Made by a program: the position numbers and the translations under genes | The notes under the pieces: model-generated | What the model was told of the DNA's origin: nothing | Seen by the model: the letters and a program-made list of their open reading frames with translations, nothing else | The model's database searches: none | Assembly: GCA_009781925.1 (NCBI GenBank) | Contig: WQUU01000104.1 | Span: 1-13,923, forward strand | Length of the DNA stretch: 13,923 nucleotides | Direction of reading: 5' to 3' | Origin: Bacillota bacterium | GTDB lineage: Bacteria; Bacillota; Clostridia; Oscillospirales; Oscillospiraceae | In this document: piece by piece, positions 1 through 5,559 of the stretch | How positions within the stretch are numbered: position 1 is the stretch's first letter | Layout of the letters: each line of letters starts with the position of its first letter

Positions 1-1157
1 ATGCGCCGCAGCTTTTGCGCGAAACGCGGCAGTCCGCGTGGAAATTTCCGGCGGTTGACGGTGTAGTCGCCCAAACCGGCGCGGTCGCTGTCCCGGCCCT
101 GAAACCAGCCGTCATCCAGAACAAAAGTTTCAACCCCCAGCGCCTTTGCGAGCCGCGCCAATTTGAGCAGTTTGCGCTGGGTGAACTGAAAAAAACAGGG
201 TTCCCACGAGTTATAGAGCACCGGGCGCTCTCTGCCGCGCCAGGCCTCCGGGACGATGTGGCCGTTCACAAACGCGTGAAAATTGCGGCTCAGGCCGCCC
301 CATCCATCGCCGCTGAAGGTCATCACGGCCTCGGGGGTCTCGAAGGATTCGTCCTGCCGCAGCGTCCACTCAAAACAGTGGGGGCTGATTCCCAGCCCGA
401 CCCGAACCAGATCCTGGCTGCTCAGTTCCGCGAAACCGAAATGATTGCCGCTGTAAATGAAGTTGAAGCCGTAGACCCTGCCGTGCTCCTCCCCCGCGCC
501 CTCCTCAGACAGCAAAAAGCCGGGATTGTGCTTATTGGAACTGGCTCCGGTGCGGCTCCCGCTCGAGAAGACGCCGTATTGGAGTTTCCGGTCATGCCGG
601 TTCGCCTCCTTGGCCCAGTCGCCGTCGAAGGTGGTCAGGCGGAAACCCGTATTTGGCATGTCCAGACTCATGCTCAGCAATCGGCGGATGACCAGCGGCG
701 CTGCCTCCCGGTTGCTCAGAACCACCCGCCGCGCAATGACGTTTTCGGCTTCGTAGACCGTATAGATCAGTTTGAGCCCCACATCCAAAGCCTTGTCGCG
801 CAGCTCCACGGTCAGCGACGGGGGATCTTCGCTGACGCTGTGGCTCTCATACACGAAGTCGGTGACGAACCCCCCGTCCGGCATTTTGACTTCGGCGGGG
901 GAGAGCCGAAAATCCCCCTTGCCGATCCCTGACCACTCCAGGCACATCGTGTCGAGGCAGTACAGCGGATCATCCCGGTCGTAGGCGATCGTCCCGCCGA
1001 TCTGCGCCGTGCGCTTGACCGCCAGCGCGCCGATGTTTGGGGCGAGGAGTTTTGGGCCATAATAGACGTGTTCCAGATGGCCCTGTTTCGTCAGCCGGAA
1101 CAGATAGCCGGTATCCGCCGTCTCCAGGCGGAAGACGCCGTTTTCTGCGATTATCAT
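1..1157 (-). CDS. Alpha-galactosidase, GH36 family (N-terminal part; 3' end outside window)
   Basis: Predicted to release terminal alpha-1,6-galactose from sugars such as melibiose or raffinose. The first 385 codons are visible; family members are about 700-750 residues, so roughly half is missing. The N-terminal part resembles the GH36 beta-supersandwich domain, with a YGFNFIYSGNHFGFAE-like segment. The start of the catalytic barrel follows: a YNSWEPCFF motif around W318-E319, then FVLDDGWFQGRDSDRAGLGDY around D348-D349, both typical of GH36. The nucleophile motif (KWDMNR type) lies beyond the window edge and cannot be checked. The ATG at 1157 is chosen because GGAGG sits 8-9 bases upstream; an ATG at 1173 is in another frame. 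It lies 81 bases downstream of the GH1 gene on the same strand, so the two are probably co-transcribed. No signal peptide is seen, suggesting cytoplasmic use of imported oligosaccharides. Family call is firm; exact substrate is inferred. Confidence 0.9.
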   Translation of the reverse strand, partial: MIIAENGVFRLETADTGYLFRLTKQGHLEHVYYGPKLLAPNIGALAVKRTAQIGGTIAYDRDDPLYCLDTMCLEWSGIGKGDFRLSPAEVKMPDGGFVTDFVYESHSVSEDPPSLTVELRDKALDVGLKLIYTVYEAENVIARRVVLSNREAAPLVIRRLLSMSLDMPNTGFRLTTFDGDWAKEANRHDRKLQYGVFSSGSRTGASSNKHNPGFLLSEEGAGEEHGRVYGFNFIYSGNHFGFAELSSQDLVRVGLGISPHCFEWTLRQDESFETPEAVMTFSGDGWGGLSRNFHAFVNGHIVPEAWRGRERPVLYNSWEPCFFQFTQRKLLKLARLAKALGVETFVLDDGWFQGRDSDRAGLGDYTVNRRKFPRGLPRFAQKLRR

Positions 1158-1174
1158 CAATAAAAACCTCCATC

Positions 1175-1229
1175 TGTCATTCTGAGCGCAGCGAAGAATC
1201 TAAAAGGCCCCTCGCTGCGCAGGGTGACA
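1175..1229. repeat. REP-like palindromic repeat between the GH1 and GH36 genes
   Basis: An imperfect inverted repeat: the left arm TGTCATTCTGAGCGCAGCGA matches the reverse complement of the right arm TCGCTGCGCAGGGTGACA except for two mismatches and a two-base gap. The arms surround a short AAGAATCTAAAAGGCCCC centre. Motifs of the kind CATTCTGAGC...AGCGAAGAATCT are familiar as dispersed intergenic repeats in many bacterial genomes. In this position it could fold in the mRNA and separate the expression of the two glycosidase genes. Confidence 0.6.
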
Positions 1230-1238
1230 AGGATAAAC

Positions 1239-2519
1239 TCATCGATGGTACTCCTGCGGCGCGACGTATTCCGCAAACATCCCGTCGGTCACGCCCTGAT
1301 GCGCGATCATGGCGGCGTAAAACTCCCCGCTGCGCTTGACTGTCCGCCGTTGCGTCTCGTAGTCCACCCGCACAATGCCAAAGCGCGCGCTCTCGCCCTC
1401 GCACCACTCAAAGTTGTCGGTGAAGCACCAGTGGCAATAGCGCGCAACAGGCAGGCCCGACTCGGCCAAAGCCTTCAGATGCTCATAAATGTACCGGCAG
1501 CGGAAGCTGTCCTCGTTGTCGCAGGTGCCGTTCTCGGTGATATAGATCGGGCGCGGAAGGAGCGCATAGAGCTCTTTCGCGCACTGCGCGATGCCGGCGG
1601 GATAGATCTCCCAGCCCAGGTCATTTTTCGGCGCGTTGTCAAACACGCCGTCTCCAAAGCCGGACACCGCGGAGCGGGCGTAATAGTTGAGTCCCAAAAA
1701 GTCGGCATATTCTCCGGGTTTTGTGCCGCCGTAGCGCCTGAGCGGGAAACCGAACTTTCCCAGCAGAAAAGCCCTGGCCACCGCGCCCTGAAACATCCGC
1801 GCCACCAGGGGGGTATAGAGGCGGTGCCAGAGATTTTTCGGAGACTTCGGCGCAAAGACCCTCCCGTGGTGGGCAAAGCCGACTTTGGTGCCGTCAAAAC
1901 CCGCCTCCCGCCGCAGTTTGTGGATGAGCGCATAGGCCTTGATGTGACAGGCGGCCATGACCGACATCACCCGAAGGGCCCTGGGGATCGCGTGTTCCCC
2001 CGGCGGGAAGCTGCCGTCCATATAGCCCGAGACGGCGAAGACGTTGGGTTCGTTGATGGTGATATACTCGCTCACCAGGTCACCGAAGCGCTTGACGGCA
2101 AATTCCACAAATGTCAAAAAGACCGGAATATTTGCCGGCTCGGCAAAACCGCCCAGAGCCTCGAACCACAGGGGATTCGTAAAATGGTGTATGGTCAGCA
2201 GAGGCGCGATGCCCTTGCTCCGCATATAAATCAGTAATTCCCGGTACCGCGCGGCCGCTGTCTCGTCGTAGTTCCCCTGTAGAGGTTCCAGCCGCGCCCA
2301 CTCCACGCTCAGCCGGTAGACGCGGATGCCGAGCTCGGCCATCAGGTCGATGTCTTCCCGGAAGCGCTTCCAGTGGTCGTCTGCCCGCGCGGGGCTTGCC
2401 CCGTCTTTGATGTGCCCTTTTTGCGCCCAGTCGCTCCAAGTGTGCGCGACATTGCCGCCCTCGATCTGGGTGGCGGCGGATGCCACGCCGAGCTGGATAT
2501 CGAGTTTTAGCAATTCCAT
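1239..2519 (-). CDS. Beta-glucosidase, glycoside hydrolase family 1
   Basis: A retaining GH1 enzyme of 426 residues, slightly shorter than the usual 440-470. Both catalytic glutamates are present: acid/base E157 in YITINEPN and nucleophile E329 in YITENGT. Other GH1 landmarks are QIEG near residue 18, TIHHFTNPLW around 109-118, FLGLNYYAR around 274-282 and the C-terminal CFTDNFEWCEG around 365-375. The Glu in EWCEG is the position that contacts sugar hydroxyls in true beta-glucosidases. The Ser/Lys/Tyr phosphate-binding set of 6-phospho enzymes is not evident, so a non-phosphorylated glucoside or galactoside is the likelier substrate. There is no signal peptide, so it is cytoplasmic. The ATG at 2519 touches the G-rich ribosome site (AAGGGGGG directly before it); a TTG at 2513 would have better spacing and may be the true start. 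It is followed by the GH36 gene on the same strand. Confidence 0.93.
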   Translation of the reverse strand: MELLKLDIQLGVASAATQIEGGNVAHTWSDWAQKGHIKDGASPARADDHWKRFREDIDLMAELGIRVYRLSVEWARLEPLQGNYDETAAARYRELLIYMRSKGIAPLLTIHHFTNPLWFEALGGFAEPANIPVFLTFVEFAVKRFGDLVSEYITINEPNVFAVSGYMDGSFPPGEHAIPRALRVMSVMAACHIKAYALIHKLRREAGFDGTKVGFAHHGRVFAPKSPKNLWHRLYTPLVARMFQGAVARAFLLGKFGFPLRRYGGTKPGEYADFLGLNYYARSAVSGFGDGVFDNAPKNDLGWEIYPAGIAQCAKELYALLPRPIYITENGTCDNEDSFRCRYIYEHLKALAESGLPVARYCHWCFTDNFEWCEGESARFGIVRVDYETQRRTVKRSGEFYAAMIAHQGVTDGMFAEYVAPQEYHR

Positions 2520-2535
2520 CCCCCCTTATTGGCTC

Positions 2536-2564
2536 ATTTTAACACAAAATACGGCGTTGCGCAA
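2536..2564 (-). promoter_or_regulatory. Candidate sigma-A promoter for the GH1-GH36 operon
   Basis: Read on the minus strand, TTGCGC (2564-2559) is followed after 17 bases by TAAAAT (2541-2536). Transcription would begin about 12-17 bases before the GH1 start codon, giving a very short leader that contains AAGGGGGG. The -10 is good and the -35 only partly matches. No clear operator palindrome is visible here. Confidence 0.45.
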
Positions 2565-2633
2565 GAAAAATATAGATAGAATGACAATAATAAAGCTAAT
2601 CAAAAAAATATTGGAAAAATTTTAAAAAAACAC

Positions 2634-2661
2634 TTGCAATTGTAAAATAATGGTGTATAAT
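2634..2661 (+). promoter_or_regulatory. Sigma-A promoter for a free-standing RNA
   Basis: TTGCAA (2634-2639), a 16-base spacer and a perfect TATAAT (2656-2661), in an AT-rich stretch. The predicted start, near 2668, leads into a structured sequence ending at an intrinsic terminator, with no ORF that has a ribosome site. Confidence 0.65.
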
Positions 2662-2667
2662 GTCAAA

Positions 2668-2862
2668 TATAACCAGGAAATAGAAACCTATTAAGGAATA
2701 TATTTCCAGTTACTTTCTTCTTTTATTCGAGTATCTCATGGGGACCGGCTCTGTACGACCAGGCTTGCCCTGGAATCCAACCGTCACCCGGCCCCGCATG
2801 TTCGTACTATTTTTACTCTCCTTATTTGCCCCGCGGACACAACCTGTTCGCGGGGACTTTTT
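2668..2862 (+). ncRNA. Structured non-coding RNA of about 195 nt, family not identified
   Basis: The transcript predicted between the promoter at 2634-2661 and the terminator at 2829-2862 is rich in structure. A 5' stem pairs GGAAATA (2676-2682) with TATTTCC (2701-2707). The central domain has GAGTA (2729-2733) facing TACTC (2814-2818), and GGGG-A-CCGG (2740-2748, one bulged A) pairing with CCGGCCCC (2788-2795). Inside it lies a small hairpin CCAGG-cttgc-CCTGG (2759-2773). The bases GTACGA (2753-2758) are fully complementary to TCGTAC (2802-2807) outside that stem, a possible pseudoknot. There is no Shine-Dalgarno-led ORF. Its own promoter and terminator argue against a leader of the next gene. 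Size and independence resemble 6S RNA or the raiA-motif RNA of Firmicutes, but I could not match a diagnostic consensus, so the family is left open. Confidence 0.65.
2829..2862 (+). terminator. Rho-independent terminator of the structured RNA
   Basis: CCCCGCGGACA (2829-2839) pairs with TGTTCGCGGGG (2845-2855), an 11-bp stem with one G-U pair and a 5-base loop, followed by AC and five T (2858-2862). The reverse strand lacks a T tract, so it acts in the plus direction only. Confidence 0.85.
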
Positions 2863-2904
2863 ATTTGCGACCAAAATTTTGGAAAGAATATGCCCAGAGT
2901 GGGC

Positions 2905-2933
2905 TTGCTTATCCCGCCGCAGTTTGTTACAAT
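2905..2933 (+). promoter_or_regulatory. Candidate promoter of the proteasome-like gene
   Basis: TTGCTT (2905-2910), a 17-base spacer and TACAAT (2928-2933). It lies downstream of the RNA terminator and about 64 bases before the ATG at 2997, so the hydrolase gene appears to be transcribed separately from the RNA. Confidence 0.5.
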
Positions 2934-2996
2934 ATGCGGGAGCCCCGAGAAGGGCCCGCGCGCCAAAATAATTCTTTAACGCAAGGGAGAAAGGAT

Positions 2997-3707
2997 ATGT
3001 CTTTTATTATCGCCGTCTATGTCGGAGAGGGCATGGTGCTCGCCAGCGACAGCCGGACAACCTATAGCAACACGCAGACTGTCAACGGTCAGACAATTCA
3101 GACAATCGGCATCCACACGACGAACACCACGGATAAGAGCTTTCTGTGCCACAACGGCTGCGGTCTTGCCACCTGCGGGGAGGCCACCCTCGGCGGCCTG
3201 CCGATTACGGGCAAGATACAGTCGTTTATCCGGGAGAAGATCCGCCCCGAGACGGGCGTCATGGAGATGCCGGCGATCCTGCTGGACTACTTTCAGCAGT
3301 TTCCCAATCTCCCGAACGCGAGCTTTATCATCGCCGGCTACCACAAAGAGGGGGAGAAGTCCCTCCAGAAAATTTTCAAGGTGGGGTTAAAGGACAAGTC
3401 GGTGGAGCAGATCGACACCCAGTACCAGGGCGCGACCTGGAACGGGGAGACGATCACGCTGACAAAACTGCTGCAGCCCGTCGCCGTCAAGCGGCCGGAC
3501 GGGACATATCAGGATCTGCCGATCTATAATATCCTGTGGAACTATTTCACCCTGCAGGACGCCATCGACTTTGCCAAATTCGCGGTGGAGACGACCATCC
3601 ACACCATGCGCTTCCAAAACGTCGTCGAGACCGTGGGCGAGCCGATCGATGTGATGGTGATCCAGCCGGAAAAGACCTATTGGGTGAGCAAAAAAGAGAT
3701 TTCGTAG
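2997..3707 (+). CDS. Proteasome/HslV-like Ntn hydrolase with predicted N-terminal Ser nucleophile
   Basis: A 236-residue soluble protein whose N-terminus aligns without gaps to proteasome beta/HslV sequences. After removal of Met1 the chain begins S-F-I-I-A-V-Y-V-G-E-G-M-V-L-A-S-D-S-R, placing Ser at mature position 1 and Asp at position 17, as for the catalytic Thr1 and Asp17 of the 20S proteasome. A later TDKSF (Lys47 with Met counted) may supply the Lys33 equivalent, and CGLATCGEATLGG resembles the following glycine-rich strand and pocket. B. subtilis HslV (CodW) is a known case of an N-terminal Ser nucleophile. The protein is longer than HslV (about 175-180) and no ATPase partner is nearby. 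The ATG at 2997 has GGGAG seven bases upstream; an in-frame ATG at 2826 lies in the RNA terminator region and is rejected. Fold is likely; protease activity and target are inferred. Confidence 0.75.
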   Translation: MSFIIAVYVGEGMVLASDSRTTYSNTQTVNGQTIQTIGIHTTNTTDKSFLCHNGCGLATCGEATLGGLPITGKIQSFIREKIRPETGVMEMPAILLDYFQQFPNLPNASFIIAGYHKEGEKSLQKIFKVGLKDKSVEQIDTQYQGATWNGETITLTKLLQPVAVKRPDGTYQDLPIYNILWNYFTLQDAIDFAKFAVETTIHTMRFQNVVETVGEPIDVMVIQPEKTYWVSKKEIS

Positions 3708-3738
3708 GGCGCGGCCGGGGATGGAACCCCGGCCCTAC
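3704..3738. repeat. Palindromic GTAGGGC repeat overlapping the hydrolase stop codon
   Basis: GGCCGGGG (3713-3720) and CCCCGGCC (3727-3734) form a perfect 8-bp hairpin with a 6-base loop, with GTAGG (3704-3708) and CCTAC (3734-3738) at the outer edges. It has the same GTAGGG...CCCTAC layout as the units at 12465-12491 and 12520-12546. The stop codon TAG (3705-3707) is supplied by the repeat itself. There is no T tract, so a standard terminator role is doubtful. Confidence 0.55.
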
Positions 3739-3755
3739 ACCCCGTTCCCTGTCCC

Positions 3756-3821
3756 TCTTAACAAAATCTTAATGCCCGGGGTAAAATTGATACACCGGCT
3801 TTATATCGCATCTGCTATCAT
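3756..3821 (+). promoter_or_regulatory. kdp promoter region with OmpR-family-like direct repeat
   Basis: TCTTAA occurs at 3756-3761 and again at 3767-3772, exactly 11 bp apart, the one-helical-turn direct-repeat spacing used by OmpR/PhoB-family regulators, to which KdpE belongs. A -10-like TATCAT lies at 3816-3821, but the hexamer at -35 distance (3793-3798, CACCGG) is not a match, as expected for an activator-dependent promoter. A TTGATA at 3787-3792 would need a 23-base spacer. The kdpF start follows about 25 bases after the -10. Assignment to KdpE is an inference. Confidence 0.4.
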
Positions 3822-3846
3822 ATCCCCCTGAGGAGTTGAGGTTCAT

Positions 3847-3936
3847 TTGGGTATTCTATTGGCTGTGGTCGGCGCAATCGGGCTAGCCCTTCTCGTCTAT
3901 CTCTTTTATATTTTGTTCCGAGGTGACAGGCAATGA
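3847..3936 (+). CDS. kdpF: KdpF, small stabilising subunit of the Kdp K+ pump
   Basis: A 29-codon ORF reading (M)GILLAVVGAIGLALLVYLFYILFRGDRQ, a single hydrophobic helix followed by a short basic/polar tail, immediately before kdpA. E. coli KdpF is also 29 residues, is a single-span membrane peptide and occupies this position; it stabilises the KdpABC complex. Translation would start at TTG 3847 with GAGG (3838-3841) five bases upstream and a further GAGGAG at 3830-3835; no ATG or GTG is available in frame. The stop TGA (3934-3936) overlaps the kdpA ATG (3933-3935), so the two are probably translationally coupled. Sequence similarity in such a short hydrophobic peptide is weak; the call rests on position, length and topology. 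Confidence 0.82.
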   Translation: MGILLAVVGAIGLALLVYLFYILFRGDRQ

Positions 3937-5549
3937 CGATGACTGTTCTGCAGGATCTCTTTTTTATCGCGGTGCTGGTCGCCCTGTCGATCCCCCTCGG
4001 TCTGTACATTTATCAGGTGATGGACGGGCAAAAAGTGTTTTTGTCCCGGATTTTCGCGCCTGTGGAGCGGGGCGTCTACAAAGTCTGCGGCATCAAAGCG
4101 GACGAGGAGATGCGCCCCAAAAAATACGCGCTGTCGGTACTGGCCTTTAGCTTGGCCGGCTTTGTGTTTTTATTTTTACTCCAACTGCTGCAGGGTGTAT
4201 TGCCCGGGAACCCGGCGGGTCTCCCGGGCCTCTCCTGGCATCTGGCCTTCAACACGGCGGCGAGCTTTGTGTCCAACACCAACTGGCAGGCCTACGCCGG
4301 TGAGAGTACCATGAGCTATTTGACCCAGGCTCTGGGGCTGACGGTGCAGAACTTCGTCTCCGCCGCCACGGGGATCGCGGTGCTGTTTGTCCTGATCCGG
4401 GGCTTTGTCGCAAAGCAAAAGGAGACCCTCGGCAACTTCTGGGTGGACTTGACCCGTGTAACGCTGTATGTCCTGATCCCCATGGCCGTGATCGTGGCGG
4501 TGATTTTAATCTCGCAGGGCGTGGTGCAGACGCTTTCGCACTCCTCGTCCATCCCCCTAGGCCCGGCGGCGAGCCAGGTCGCCATCAAGCAGCTCGGCAC
4601 CAACGGCGGCGGCTTTTTCGGCGCGAATTCGGCCTTCCCGCTGGAGAACCCCACGTCTTTCTCCAACTTCATCGAGACCCTGAGCCTGCTCATCATCCCG
4701 GCGGCCCTCTGCGTGACTTTCGGCAAGGCGGTCAAGGACAACAAGCAGGGCCGCTCCATTTTCACGGTGATGCTCATTCTCTTTGTGATCTCCCTCGTGG
4801 TGATCACGATCAGCGAGCAGGGCAATATGGAGGGCAAGGAGGCCGTGAACGGCGTCGGGGCCTCCGCCCTTTGGGGCGCGTCCACTACCGCCGCCTCCAA
4901 CGGGGCGGTCAACGCCACGCCGGACAGCTTTACCGCTTTCGGCGGCATGGTGATGATGTTCCTCATGCAGCTGGGCGAAATCGTCTTTGGCGGTGTGGGC
5001 AGCGGCCTGTACGGTATGCTCGCCTTCGTGATGCTGACGGTATTCATCGCGGGGCTGATGGTGGGGCGGACGCCGGAATATCTGGGCAAAAAGATCGAGC
5101 CCTACGACATGAAGATGGTCTGTCTCCTGATTTTGGCGCCGCCGCTCCTGACCCTGCTCGGCGCCGCCGCGGCTGTGCTCATGCCGGGGGCGCGGGGCTG
5201 GCTCAATAACAGCGGCGCCCACGGCTTTTCCGAGATTCTCTACGCCTTCACCTCCATGGCCAACAACAACGGCAGCGCCTTCGCGGGGTTTGAGGCCAAT
5301 ACCGTGTTTACAAACGTGGTCGGCGGCGTCATCATGCTGCTGGTGCGCTTTATCCCGATTTTGGCCACGATCTTCCTCGCCGGCAATCTCTCGAAGAAAA
5401 AAAATGTCGCCGCCGGGGAGGGTACCCTCTCAACCAGCAACGCCACTTTTGTGGGCCTGCTCATCGGCGTCATTCTGATTATCGGCGCGCTGAGTTTTCT
5501 GCCGGCGCTGGCGCTTGGCCCCATCGCCGATTTCTTCACCACGCATTGA
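3933..5549 (+). CDS. kdpA: KdpA, K+-binding and translocating subunit of the Kdp ATPase
   Basis: A polytopic membrane protein of 538 residues (E. coli 557), the channel-like subunit of KdpFABC that selects K+ from the outside. All four pore-loop signatures of the superfamily-of-K+-transporters fold are present in order: SNTNWQAYAGE from about residue 114, NGGGFFGANSAFPLENP from about 224, GEIVFGGVGSGLYGM from 348, and FTSMANNNGSAFAGF from about 440. This implies an intact selectivity filter. The ATG at 3933 has AGGTG seven bases upstream and overlaps the kdpF stop; another in-frame ATG lies two codons later. Ten bases separate its stop from the kdpB start. Nothing suggests damage. Confidence 0.97.
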   Translation: MTMTVLQDLFFIAVLVALSIPLGLYIYQVMDGQKVFLSRIFAPVERGVYKVCGIKADEEMRPKKYALSVLAFSLAGFVFLFLLQLLQGVLPGNPAGLPGLSWHLAFNTAASFVSNTNWQAYAGESTMSYLTQALGLTVQNFVSAATGIAVLFVLIRGFVAKQKETLGNFWVDLTRVTLYVLIPMAVIVAVILISQGVVQTLSHSSSIPLGPAASQVAIKQLGTNGGGFFGANSAFPLENPTSFSNFIETLSLLIIPAALCVTFGKAVKDNKQGRSIFTVMLILFVISLVVITISEQGNMEGKEAVNGVGASALWGASTTAASNGAVNATPDSFTAFGGMVMMFLMQLGEIVFGGVGSGLYGMLAFVMLTVFIAGLMVGRTPEYLGKKIEPYDMKMVCLLILAPPLLTLLGAAAAVLMPGARGWLNNSGAHGFSEILYAFTSMANNNGSAFAGFEANTVFTNVVGGVIMLLVRFIPILATIFLAGNLSKKKNVAAGEGTLSTSNATFVGLLIGVILIIGALSFLPALALGPIADFFTTH

Positions 5550-5559
5550 GGCAACAGCC

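Noticed and set aside
15..932. Plus-strand ORF of 305 codons
   Set aside because: It is antisense to the GH36 gene, whose minus-strand frame has clear family motifs and a good ribosome site; the plus frame shows no recognisable domain.
1224..2237. Plus-strand ORF of 337 codons
   Set aside because: Lies opposite the GH1 gene with its full catalytic motifs; a shadow frame of GC-rich coding DNA.
2738..2971. 77-codon plus ORF over the structured RNA
   Set aside because: No ribosome site and it crosses the intrinsic terminator; the region is better explained as RNA.
2826..2996. Upstream extension of the proteasome-like gene to ATG 2826
   Set aside because: It would start in the terminator of the structured RNA, upstream of the gene's promoter, and would bury the Ser that aligns with the catalytic N-terminus.
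3708..3846. Cyclic di-AMP (ydaO-type) riboswitch before kdp
   Set aside because: Known upstream of some K+ transporter genes, but the gap is too short and no matching conserved core is visible.
5515..5559. Earlier ATG for kdpB inside kdpA
   Set aside because: Adds 15 residues not typical of KdpB and lacks a ribosome site; ATG 5560 has GAGG at good spacing.
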